Assembly: GCA_041623895.1 (NCBI GenBank)
Contig: JBFJVZ010000164.1
Coordinates: forward strand, 1-15,145
DNA: 15,145 nucleotides
DNA from: JBFJVZ01 sp041623895
GTDB lineage: Bacteria; Planctomycetota; Planctomycetia; Pirellulales; Pirellulaceae
Direction: 5' to 3'
Positions 7,100 to 14,309 of this stretch are shown here, piece by piece. Below the pieces are notes generated by a model that did not search any database, was not told the DNA's origin, and saw only the letters and a list, made by a program, of their open reading frames with translations. A program made the translations under genes and the position numbers. The first letter of the stretch is position 1, and every line of letters starts with the position of its first letter.

Positions 7100-8248
7100 T
7101 CACAGTTTCTTAACCACCACCAATGCCGCGTCGTCGTCGTGATCATTGGGTGCACAATGGTCATGCAACTCGGTGAACAATTGCTCGACAATTTCCTCGG
7201 CCGTGCCCCGGCGATTCGCCCGGATACGACTCAACACAGTATCCAGGCCCCATTGTTGCCGTGTTGGCGACATTGCTTCCCAGATGCCGTCTGTCAAGGC
7301 AACGAAAACACTTCCTGAGTCCAGCTTGATCGGCTCGCTGGTGCAAAAGTCCTGGCCCGCTTGCAGACCGAGCGGGATCGCGGGCGTATCCAAGTCCAGG
7401 ACTTCGTTTGCGGGCGTGATCAAATAGCCACGATGGCCCGCCGTAACAAAACGTAATGTGTTCTGGACGGGATCGATTTCGGCCAACATTGCGACCACGA
7501 AATGGCCCTGTAAGGCATCTTCGCAAACACTCACATTGGCTTGCATCATGATCTGGTCGATCGGCTGCGCCAGCCGCGCACAGGTGCGAACGCACCGCCG
7601 CAATCCAGCCATTGTCAGCGACGATGCCAGTTCATGCCCGCTGACATCCGCGATGGCGATGCCCAGATGGCCCTCGGGCAATTGCAAGTAATCAAAATAA
7701 TCGCCCCCCGCCGTCGCTGCCGGTTCACTGCGTCCCGCAATTTCGTACCCGTCAAGCCGAGGTGCCTGGTGCGGCAACAAATGTGCTTGCAGGGCCCCCA
7801 TCCGCGACTGTTGCTCACGCACATCTCCCAAGGTCGCTTCCGTCGCTATCCGTTGCTGCCGCTCGATGGCGTGAAGCAAGCAGTGAACCAGTTCGCTGGA
7901 CGTGACGTGGTCCTTGATCAAATAATCCTGCGCACCCGCGCGAACCGCTTGCAAGGCTAACTCATTATCCGAAATGTCGGTGTACAGGATGATGGGCACA
8001 GAACAACCGTTGGCCTGGATCTCGTTAATCGACTCGATACCCGATCGGTCCAGCAATGCGTCATCCAACAAGATCACGTCGATCGGTCGATCTTCCAAGA
8101 CCGCCAGGCTGCTGGTGAGGCTGGTCGACCGATGGATCTCGAAGACTTCCTGTTGAGCCTCAATTCCTTCAGCGGACGTCAGCAGATGCCTGACCTGCTG
8201 GGCGTGCTGATCGTCGTTTTCAATCAGCAGCAGGTTTCGAACATTCAT
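7100..8248 (-). CDS. Response regulator with PP2C/SpoIIE-type serine phosphatase domain
   Basis: 382 residues. The receiver domain spans about 1-130: acidic pocket D12/D13, phosphoacceptor D62 (DVILLD), T90 (LYTD) and K112 (DYLIKD), so it looks fully phosphorylatable. A helical linker (about 130-160) leads to an RsbU/SpoIIE-like PP2C domain at 160-382. Metal-binding motifs are present: GGDYFDY (181-187), IADVSGHELA (199-208), VTAGHRGYL (268-276), LTDGIWEA (318-325) and the final DDDAALVVV. Such proteins (for example RsbU and the receiver–PP2C HsbR) dephosphorylate STAS-domain antagonists when their sensory part is activated, releasing sigma factors or other targets. A STAS protein gene lies convergent to it, 195 bp away. 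GAAGG six to seven bases before the ATG supports this start. No cognate histidine kinase is visible in the window. Confidence 0.92.
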   Translation of the reverse strand: MNVRNLLLIENDDQHAQQVRHLLTSAEGIEAQQEVFEIHRSTSLTSSLAVLEDRPIDVILLDDALLDRSGIESINEIQANGCSVPIILYTDISDNELALQAVRAGAQDYLIKDHVTSSELVHCLLHAIERQQRIATEATLGDVREQQSRMGALQAHLLPHQAPRLDGYEIAGRSEPAATAGGDYFDYLQLPEGHLGIAIADVSGHELASSLTMAGLRRCVRTCARLAQPIDQIMMQANVSVCEDALQGHFVVAMLAEIDPVQNTLRFVTAGHRGYLITPANEVLDLDTPAIPLGLQAGQDFCTSEPIKLDSGSVFVALTDGIWEAMSPTRQQWGLDTVLSRIRANRRGTAEEIVEQLFTELHDHCAPNDHDDDAALVVVKKL

Positions 8249-8267
8249 AAGCCGCCTTCACAAAAGT

Positions 8268-8291
8268 GCACTACCAACCTTTCAGTAGTGC
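8268..8291. promoter_or_regulatory. Small hairpin upstream of the receiver–PP2C gene
   Basis: GCACTAC (8268-8274) and GTAGTGC (8285-8291) are perfect 7-bp inverted repeats with a 10-bp spacer, starting 20 bp upstream of the phosphatase start codon. It could be an operator or a leader hairpin. The remaining gap to the cmoB stop (8292-8423) holds only a short CGCT/AGCG inverted pair near 8308-8320, and no promoter that I can support. Confidence 0.3.
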
Positions 8292-8423
8292 CCATGCAGG
8301 TAAATACGCTACGCGGAGCGACGCAAGCCACCATAGGTGCATTTGTACACCCTGCAGGTTTTGTCATGTACCCGCCTTTAGGGTCGGTTACGGGGAAATG
8401 AGCCCGCGTTAGCCATTGACCGT

Positions 8424-9395
8424 TTAGTCCTTCTTGTAGGCCGTAACCATCGCTCGTGTGGGCGCCGGATAACCTTCCAAGGTGCGCGCCGGGTCGCCGG
8501 GATGGAGAAAATCCCCCAGCGATTCAAATGTCATCCAGGGCGTGCGACGTTGCTCACGATCGGTCGTGGTTGTGACATCAATCACGTCAACGTCCACGAA
8601 ACCGGTACGTGCGAGCCAACGCGACAACATGCCCAACGAGGGAATGAACCAGACATTTCGCATCTTGGCGTATCGATTTTTTGGGACCAGGACCTGCTCT
8701 TGATCGCAGCGAAGCACCAGGGTTTCTAAAATCAGTTGACCACCGGGGCGGAGTGCCCCCAGCAGTGATTGCAAATGATCAATCGGACTGGTGCGATGAT
8801 AGAGGACTCCCATGGAAAATGCCGTGTCGAAAGCTTGCATCCCCGCCGGCAGCTCCGCATCCGTGATCGGAATGACAAAATGACGCTCGGGACTGGGCGC
8901 ATAACGCCGCAACACCTCGAACTGCATCAGGTACAGCAACATCGGATCGCAACCGAGTACGAAGTCGGCTCCGGCGGCCAGCATTTTCCAACCGTAGTAT
9001 CCGTTTCCGCTGCCGACGTCCAGCACCGACTTGCCGCGTAGATCGATCTCGCCGCAAACTCGATTCCACTTCAGATCGCAGCGCCATTCGCTATCGATCT
9101 TCAAATTAAACAACTCAAAGGGCCCCTTTCGCCACGGATGCAGCTCCATCAACGTCTCGCGCAGCGCGTTCAGATCAACGTCGCCTCCGGACACCGAAAC
9201 GGCATCGTGCTGTGCGTCCAGTGTTGCCTCAGGCACATCCGGCAATCGGTGCCAGGCGTCGATCCATTTGCAAAGATTACCGTGCTGGGATGGATCGAAT
9301 CGCTGTCGGCATACTTGGCTCAGCGCCTTTGCCCAGCGGCCCAGATCACGATCCCGTAGTGCTGCAAACAGGGGTTCGCGGTCCAGCAGCATCAC
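8424..9395 (-). CDS. cmoB: tRNA U34 carboxymethyltransferase CmoB
   Basis: 323 residues from GTG at 9395, or 322 from the next codon, ATG at 9392; both fit the upstream GGAG. CmoB transfers the carboxymethyl group from carboxy-S-adenosylmethionine to 5-hydroxyuridine at tRNA position 34, giving cmo5U, which widens wobble decoding. Strong family motifs are HPWRKGPFELFNLKIDSEWR (86-105), SAM-site DVGSGNGYYGWKM (126-138), FSMGVLYHRTSPIDHL (193-208), VLVPKNRYAKMRNVWFIPS (235-253), TTTDREQRRTPWM (276-288) and LEGYPAPTRAM (306-316). K90, Y199 and R314 line up with the Cx-SAM-binding K91, Y200 and R315 of E. coli CmoB as I remember them. The length is the same as the E. coli protein. It overlaps the end of cmoA, so translation is probably coupled. 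Confidence 0.96.
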   Translation of the reverse strand: MMLLDREPLFAALRDRDLGRWAKALSQVCRQRFDPSQHGNLCKWIDAWHRLPDVPEATLDAQHDAVSVSGGDVDLNALRETLMELHPWRKGPFELFNLKIDSEWRCDLKWNRVCGEIDLRGKSVLDVGSGNGYYGWKMLAAGADFVLGCDPMLLYLMQFEVLRRYAPSPERHFVIPITDAELPAGMQAFDTAFSMGVLYHRTSPIDHLQSLLGALRPGGQLILETLVLRCDQEQVLVPKNRYAKMRNVWFIPSLGMLSRWLARTGFVDVDVIDVTTTTDREQRRTPWMTFESLGDFLHPGDPARTLEGYPAPTRAMVTAYKKD

Positions 9396-10135
9396 GTCTT
9401 TGGCTCCGACTTGACCGCCAGCATCGAAACAAAGTTAAAGCACTGATACCAGGGTGCAACGGCCTGAAATCCAACCGACTGCAACCGCGACCGATGCGTG
9501 CTAAGCGTCTCGGGGATCAGCCGGTTTTCCAAGGCCGTGCGTTTTTGCGCGATTTCCAGATCGCTATAGCCGTGCGAGCGTTTGAAATCATGATGCAATT
9601 CCGTCAGCAACTCCTGCTGCGTGGGATCTTCAAAACAGATCTTCTCCGAAAGCAACAAAGCACCGCCGGGGATGATCGCGTCGTGGATTGATTGCAGGAC
9701 TTGTTCCCGCTGATCGGCGGGCACGAATTGCAAGGTAAAATTCAAAACCACGAAAGAGGCATTGGACATCGGGAATCCGGATAAGTCCGCCTCGTGAACC
9801 TGTACATCGCAGCGATCCTCCGCCAGGTTCGTGTCAAGAATCTCGTGCAACCGCTTGACCATGGCAGCAGCATTATCGACGGCATGAATCGTGCAATCCC
9901 GGGGCGCTTGCTGCCGCATCAGCAGCGTCGCCGCACCGAGCGAACAGCCGAGATCGTAAACGTTACTGTGCGGCATGATAAACCGCGCCGCCAACTGCTC
10001 GATCATCGACAAAATCGACGCGTAGCCGGGCACCGACCGGGCGATCATGTCTGGGAACACTTCCACGACCGACTGATCGAAGGCGAATTCGCCAACTTGT
10101 TCACGCGGGAGCAAATAAATTCTGTCGCGGTTCAT
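9392..10135 (-). CDS. cmoA: Carboxy-S-adenosyl-L-methionine synthase CmoA
   Basis: 247 residues. CmoA makes carboxy-SAM from SAM and prephenate, the donor used by CmoB. Motifs: FDQSVVEVFPDMIARSVPGY (19-38) typical of the family N-terminus, SAM-binding DLGCSLGAATLLM (61-73), HAVDNAAAMVKR (84-95), VVLNFTLQFVP (129-139) and the C-terminal YSDLEIAQKRTALENRLIPE (190-209), where the arginine of QKR corresponds to the active-site Arg199 of E. coli. The length equals that of the E. coli enzyme. It is the upstream gene of a two-gene cmoAB operon whose reading frames overlap. No strong Shine-Dalgarno precedes the ATG. The region upstream carries the REPIN-like repeat and then the divergent desaturase operon. 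Confidence 0.96.
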   Translation of the reverse strand: MNRDRIYLLPREQVGEFAFDQSVVEVFPDMIARSVPGYASILSMIEQLAARFIMPHSNVYDLGCSLGAATLLMRQQAPRDCTIHAVDNAAAMVKRLHEILDTNLAEDRCDVQVHEADLSGFPMSNASFVVLNFTLQFVPADQREQVLQSIHDAIIPGGALLLSEKICFEDPTQQELLTELHHDFKRSHGYSDLEIAQKRTALENRLIPETLSTHRSRLQSVGFQAVAPWYQCFNFVSMLAVKSEPKT

Positions 10136-10176
10136 TCGATCTAGTGCTCAGTCAAAGCTTGGTTTTTGGGTTGGCC

Positions 10177-10261
10177 GGGAAAAAGGGGTCAGACATCAGA
10201 CACCACAAGCCGGAACGGCCCTTCGGGTGCTTTGCATTTTTGGTGTCTGCCCCTTTTTCCC
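10177..10261. repeat. REPIN-like inverted repeat with GGGGTCAGAC arms
   Basis: Two arms face each other across an 85-bp element. The right arm (10242-10261), read on the minus strand, is GGGAAAAAGGGGCAGACACC. The left arm (10177-10204) is the same sequence interrupted once by eight extra bases (TCAGACAT), which look like a slippage duplication of the CAGAC part. The centre has a smaller GC-rich pairing (GCCGGAACGGCCC then TTCGGGTGC). Elements with the core GGGGTCAGAC are spread by REP-associated transposases in many bacteria; no such transposase is in this window. Its place between the divergent cmoA and desaturase starts means it may affect either promoter or be neutral. Confidence 0.7.
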
Positions 10262-10378
10262 AACGCGTGTTGAAGCTCCATTCTTGATCCTGACAAAGCA
10301 TTCAAAGTGGGCACAGGACAAGCCGCCGGAATCCGCGATCTTAGCGTCTCCGCACGGTTATGGTAGCTATGTGATATC

Positions 10379-11392
10379 ATGAACGTCGGTTTCTCAAAGC
10401 CCCTGTCGCGTAACTTAATTGTGAATTCCATCTCGCGTAATGCTGATGACCCGGTCACTTCGCACGGCGTGGTGATAGACGCCCAGCTGTTAGCTAACTT
10501 GCATGCTGCCAGCCATCGATCTTTGGCACGTTTTATTTTGTTCGTGGCGTTCTACTTGTCGGCCAGTTGGGCACTCGTGTTTTTGCACAGCCGGCCGGGA
10601 ATTGGCGTGGCTTGGGCATTGCTTTGTCTGCCGCTGTATCTGGTCGCTGCAGCATCCTTGCACGGCATCAGCCTGTTTACCCATGAAGCGGTCCACGGCG
10701 TGCTTTCACGCAGCAAGCTGCTAAACAAGTTGTTTGGGATCGCTTGTGCGATGCCTGTCTTGCAGAACTATTCAGCCTACAAGGTCTTGCACTTACGGCA
10801 TCACAAACACCTTGGCCACGAAGGCGATCCTGATCATTACGACAACTACACGCGATGGACTTGGCTGGTGTTTGCGATGCACTGGTTGCGATTGATCGTC
10901 GGCTATCCGATTTACATCGTGATGATCCCGATTTTGGGATTCCGTCAAGGCAACATGTCCGATCGCCGCTGGATCAGCGGCGAAGTCCTCTTATTGCTCG
11001 TGTTGATTGGAATCGTGGTCGCCCTGACTCCCTGGAATGTGCTTCTGCACGCCTGGTTGATTCCGATGATCATCATCAACACGATGGTCAACATCAGGGG
11101 AATGAGCCAGCACACGTTCCTGGAAGACCCCGACGACCCGGTTCGCGGCACGCGATCGATTCTGACCAATCCGGTGACCGAGTTCTTCATGTGCAACGAG
11201 AACTATCATCTGGAACATCACCTGTTTCCGCGCGTTCCCTGGTACAACTTGAAACGCCTGCACGGTGAGATTAATGAACAACTGGCAAAACGTGACGCGC
11301 CGATTGTGAGGTCGTACTTTCAGTTTGTTTGCGAGTTTATCAAACAAAGCTGGCAGCGGAGCCCTTGGGGACGGCGCGGGAAAACTGCGTGA
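10379..11392 (+). CDS. Membrane fatty acid desaturase family protein
   Basis: 337 residues. All three histidine boxes of membrane diiron desaturases/hydroxylases are present: HEAVH (102-106), HLRHH (138-142, extended by KHLGHEGD) and HLEHH (277-281, in NENYHLEHHLFPRVPWYNL). An extra conserved GMSQH lies at 241-245. Hydrophobic segments at about 51-70, 76-100, 162-188 and 203-238 fit an integral inner-membrane enzyme with its iron centre on the cytoplasmic side. The family uses O2 and an electron donor to desaturate or hydroxylate acyl or sphingoid chains; the substrate cannot be told from sequence. It is the first gene of a five-gene plus-strand set whose next start lies only four bases after its stop. 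No clear ribosome site precedes the ATG. The family call is firm; the role in the local lipid pathway is inference. Confidence 0.9.
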   Translation: MNVGFSKPLSRNLIVNSISRNADDPVTSHGVVIDAQLLANLHAASHRSLARFILFVAFYLSASWALVFLHSRPGIGVAWALLCLPLYLVAAASLHGISLFTHEAVHGVLSRSKLLNKLFGIACAMPVLQNYSAYKVLHLRHHKHLGHEGDPDHYDNYTRWTWLVFAMHWLRLIVGYPIYIVMIPILGFRQGNMSDRRWISGEVLLLLVLIGIVVALTPWNVLLHAWLIPMIIINTMVNIRGMSQHTFLEDPDDPVRGTRSILTNPVTEFFMCNENYHLEHHLFPRVPWYNLKRLHGEINEQLAKRDAPIVRSYFQFVCEFIKQSWQRSPWGRRGKTA

Positions 11393-11396
11393 CTAA

Positions 11397-12269
11397 GTGA
11401 CTTTGGCAGACGATCACCACCATTGGCAGCGACACGAGATGCTGCTTGCGACGCTTGGATTGCTGGCCGCATTGTTGCTTGCCGTCCGCGCCGGCCCGCT
11501 ATCGGCAGCGACCATTTGCACAGCAATCGCGACCGCGGCTTTTTGTATGGTGGTGACGAAGACAAGAAACCAGACCAGCGGGGCCGTCCAAAAATTCCGT
11601 TTTGCCGCAGCTTATTTGTTTGTGCTGTGGTTCTATAAATCCGTCCAGGTTACCGTACCGGCGCTGCGGATTCCAACGCACGACGCGACACTGCTGGAAT
11701 TGGACAACCAGCTGTTTGGTGTGACTCCAGCAATTCCCATTCAAGCTTTGACATCCTGCTGGCTGAATGAACTGATGAGCGGGTGTTATCTGTCGTACCT
11801 TGCCTATTTGCACGTCTGCGTGGTTTACTCCTTGTGGATGCCGCTCGAATTCGCCAGACGCTTCGCAAATTGGTTGTACTCGATTTATGCGATAGGCTTG
11901 GCTGGATACCTCCTCTTCCCAGCGAGAGGACCGGCCAATGCGTTCCCGGAACTGTTTGGTCCGGAGTTGGAAGGAATTGTGCTCACGCCGCTGAATCGGA
12001 TCGTCGTGCAGAATGGAGCTTCGGTGTACGATGCGTTTCCGAGTCTGCATGTTTTGATTACGTGCGCGCTATTGGAATTTGATCGCCGGAACTGCCGGCG
12101 TCGGTTCTATTGGATGATATTGCCCGTGGTTGGCATCTTTGCTTCGACAATCTATTTGCGTTATCACTACGCGGTCGATTTAATCGCGGGTGGATTGCTA
12201 TTTGTTGCGGCTAGACTGTGTTTTGGAAAAGGAAGCAACTGTGAATTGGAAACCGGGAACGCCGACTAA
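11397..12269 (+). CDS. PAP2 superfamily membrane phosphatase, Aur1-like
   Basis: 290 residues from GTG at 11397; an ATG at 11439 is the alternative. About six membrane segments are visible (15-30, 36-54, 66-88, 128-150, 157-175 and 239-270). Catalytic features of the PAP2/Aur1 type are present: GYLLFPARGPANAFPEL (170-186), PSLH (215-218) with H218, and YLRYHYAVDLIAG (253-265) with H257 and D261 forming the catalytic set. Members dephosphorylate phosphatidic acid or polyprenyl phosphates, or transfer a phospho-headgroup as inositol phosphorylceramide synthase does. Given the neighbours, supplying diacylglycerol for the next enzyme is attractive but unproven; headgroup transfer is the main alternative. 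It starts four bases after the desaturase stop and its last 29 bases overlap the next gene, so coupled translation is likely. Confidence 0.87.
   Translation: MTLADDHHHWQRHEMLLATLGLLAALLLAVRAGPLSAATICTAIATAAFCMVVTKTRNQTSGAVQKFRFAAAYLFVLWFYKSVQVTVPALRIPTHDATLLELDNQLFGVTPAIPIQALTSCWLNELMSGCYLSYLAYLHVCVVYSLWMPLEFARRFANWLYSIYAIGLAGYLLFPARGPANAFPELFGPELEGIVLTPLNRIVVQNGASVYDAFPSLHVLITCALLEFDRRNCRRRFYWMILPVVGIFASTIYLRYHYAVDLIAGGLLFVAARLCFGKGSNCELETGNAD
12229..12235 (+). promoter_or_regulatory. Ribosome binding site fixing the GTG start of the DUF3419 gene
   Basis: AAGGAAG lies five bases before GTG at 12241 and is the strongest Shine-Dalgarno in this operon. It favours this GTG over the in-frame ATG at 12190, which lies inside the PAP2 gene and would add 17 residues unlike the family. 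Confidence 0.6.
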
Positions 12270-13344
12270 TGACGACTGGGTAGCTGCTACCGCTTCACTG
12301 CCGCTGGCCTTCGCCCAAGTCCGCGAAGACCCTCGGATCGACCGGCAATTGGTCGAACAACTTGGTCGGCAGGCGCGCGTGCTGATGATCGCGTCGGGAG
12401 GCGAGACCGCCGCCGTGCTGGCGACGTTACCGATTGAATCCGTGCACTTAGTCGACCCGAATGCGTCACAGATCGGACTGACCAGACTGAAGTTGGGCAT
12501 GTTGGCCGATACAACAACGGAAGATCGTTTGAAGTTGCTTGGACACTACGAAATGGACGCGGCTGATCGAGCCGCCGAGTTGCAGCGACGAATGTCGGAG
12601 CTGGGAATTGCTGAGAATTGTTTTGGGCCCGCGGACTTGATCGCTGAATTCGGTCCCGATTACTGTGCCCGTTACGAATGGGTGTTTGCCCGGCTCCGCG
12701 AAGACCTTGCTCCGCATCAGCACGACATCCGGCATTTAATGTCGTTTTCCCACCTCCAGGAGCAAAGCAAGTGCGTCGCGGAGGACACTGAGTTGGGACA
12801 GGCAATCAAACTGGCGTTCCAGCGGGTGATGGATCTTGCCAATCTGGTCGCGATTTTTGGATCGGACGCCACCGCCAACCGCGTGATGCCCTTTGCCCAA
12901 CACTTCTTTGAGCAGACGCAAAGGGCGCTGGGACGATTCCCCGCTCGCGAGAATCCGTTTTTGCATCAGATTTTTTTGGGGCACTTTGCTGGTCCGCTGT
13001 GGGATTGGCTTGATTCACCCAAACATTCCCAATTGTGCTCGCTGGCCTACGACGTTGGCACCATGGGCGATCTGATGCCTGCCTTGTCTGATCAAACCTA
13101 TGACTTCATTCATTTGTCAAACATTCTCGATTGGATCAAACCGGAACAGGCACAAACGCTGTTGGGGCACGCCTATCGTTGCTTGTCACCCGGCGGAATG
13201 GTTGTGGTTCGACAATTAAACTCGAAGCTCGATGTACCGGCCGTGCCCTGTGGATTTGCTTGGCAGCAAGATCTTGCTGAGCAGCTACACCGCGCTGACC
13301 GCAGCTTTTTCTATCGCCAGCTTCATGTCGGAGTTCGGCAGTGA
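12241..13344 (+). CDS. DUF3419 / BtaA-like 3-amino-3-carboxypropyl transferase
   Basis: 367 residues from GTG at 12241. The N-terminal SAM site VLMIASGGETAAVL (47-60), then HLVDPNASQIGLTRLKLGML (69-88) and RLKLLG (96-101), is the pattern of DUF3419 proteins such as BtaA. The C-terminal half contains YDVGTMGDLMPAL (270-282), FIHLSNILDWIKPEQ (289-303) and LSPGGMVVVRQLN (315-327), also as in the family. BtaA moves the 3-amino-3-carboxypropyl group of S-adenosylmethionine onto diacylglycerol, giving the ether-linked homoserine lipid DGHS; BtaB then methylates it to the betaine lipid DGTS. No BtaB-like methyltransferase is in the window. It overlaps PAP2 upstream and, by GTGA, the GNAT gene downstream. 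The family call is fairly firm. The acceptor (diacylglycerol or another molecule) is inference. Confidence 0.82.
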   Translation: MNWKPGTPTNDDWVAATASLPLAFAQVREDPRIDRQLVEQLGRQARVLMIASGGETAAVLATLPIESVHLVDPNASQIGLTRLKLGMLADTTTEDRLKLLGHYEMDAADRAAELQRRMSELGIAENCFGPADLIAEFGPDYCARYEWVFARLREDLAPHQHDIRHLMSFSHLQEQSKCVAEDTELGQAIKLAFQRVMDLANLVAIFGSDATANRVMPFAQHFFEQTQRALGRFPARENPFLHQIFLGHFAGPLWDWLDSPKHSQLCSLAYDVGTMGDLMPALSDQTYDFIHLSNILDWIKPEQAQTLLGHAYRCLSPGGMVVVRQLNSKLDVPAVPCGFAWQQDLAEQLHRADRSFFYRQLHVGVRQ

Positions 13345-14306
13345 AGATCGAAGTCTTGGATTCACAACCCGATGCCAAATTGAACGCCGCATTGGAAAAG
13401 TTTGAATCGCAGTTTCGATATCCGCTCGGTGGCGATTCCTGGTTTCGGATCTCGCATGGCGAGGATTATACGCGTTTCTTTCGCGCCATCGGTGATGCCC
13501 GTTGTTTTGTCGCGGTCCAGGACGCGACTGTTATTGGAACGATTACATCGACGATCTGCCAACTAAGACAACCCGCCGGCCAGTTCCATCGCGCCGGCTA
13601 CATTTCTGATCTCAAGGTCGCGGAACCGGCTACGGGACGGACCGTATTGCGATTGTTACAAGCGGCGACCGAGTGGACATTGACTCAGCCAACGCCAGCG
13701 TTCTGCGTCGTCATGGATGGCACGGCAAAAAGTCCAACCAACTACACTGGCCGGCTGGACATTCCCGCGTTTGAGGAACTTGGTCAGTTGATGATCCTGC
13801 GCATCCCAAGCGCTGCCGGCGATGGCGAAGCAGGATTACACGTTGTGCCGCAGGACACCAAGGTATCGCAGGACATCAATACTGTACGCGAACTCTATCA
13901 AAAACTGACCGCAGATCGATTCGCCACCGCAGGCGGTAATCCCACAATCAGAAGCCGGATGCCGCCACGGGGCTTGATCCAGGCTAATGGAAATGCTTGT
14001 GGCATACTGGAGGACACGCGGCGCTGCAAACGATTGTTTCGTAGCGACGGCGGCGAGATGATTTCGGCACATTTGTCGTGTTTTGGCTATCGCTCCATCG
14101 AAGACGCCGCGCAACTGATCCTGACGGCTTCCCAAGAATGTGATCAATTGGCAATCCCGGCACTGTTCGTCTGTGTGTCCGCACCAGAAGCTGATTCCTT
14201 GGTCCGGCTGCTGCCGGGGCGAAGGCTGGTGCAAGCGCCGGCAACCGTATTTGGGTATGCTTTCGATCAGCGTGGCAGATGGTCGATCAACACAGCGGAG
14301 ATTTAG
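13341..14306 (+). CDS. GNAT-like N-acyltransferase, probably two GNAT-type halves
   Basis: 321 residues from a GTG that overlaps the DUF3419 stop (GTGA). The N-terminal half has the GNAT order: RCFVAVQDATVIGTITST (54-71) as strands 2-3, AGYISDLKVAEPATGRTVLR (85-104) as strand 4 and the CoA-binding loop with helix 3, and FCVVMDG (121-127) as strand 5. The usual QxxGxG/A loop is degenerate (PATGRT). The C-terminal half, about 215-310, repeats a similar pattern (ACGILEDTRRCKRLF, AHLSCFGYRS, ALFVCVSA, PATVFGYAF), suggesting a second, possibly inactive, GNAT fold. GNAT enzymes transfer acetyl or acyl groups to amines; relatives include N-acyl amino acid synthases. In this operon the amino group of a homoserine headgroup is a plausible acceptor. 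The family call is moderately sure; the substrate is inference. Confidence 0.7.
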   Translation: MKIEVLDSQPDAKLNAALEKFESQFRYPLGGDSWFRISHGEDYTRFFRAIGDARCFVAVQDATVIGTITSTICQLRQPAGQFHRAGYISDLKVAEPATGRTVLRLLQAATEWTLTQPTPAFCVVMDGTAKSPTNYTGRLDIPAFEELGQLMILRIPSAAGDGEAGLHVVPQDTKVSQDINTVRELYQKLTADRFATAGGNPTIRSRMPPRGLIQANGNACGILEDTRRCKRLFRSDGGEMISAHLSCFGYRSIEDAAQLILTASQECDQLAIPALFVCVSAPEADSLVRLLPGRRLVQAPATVFGYAFDQRGRWSINTAEI

Positions 14307-14309
14307 CAA

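Noticed and set aside
10262..10378. Sigma-70 promoter for the desaturase operon
   Set aside because: Only weak matches (TTGATC, TATGGT) with wrong spacing were found, so I do not report a promoter.
12287..12805. 172-codon minus-strand open frame within the DUF3419 gene
   Set aside because: It is rich in Arg/Pro/Ser as expected of an antisense shadow; the plus-strand frame carries the conserved SAM-binding motifs.
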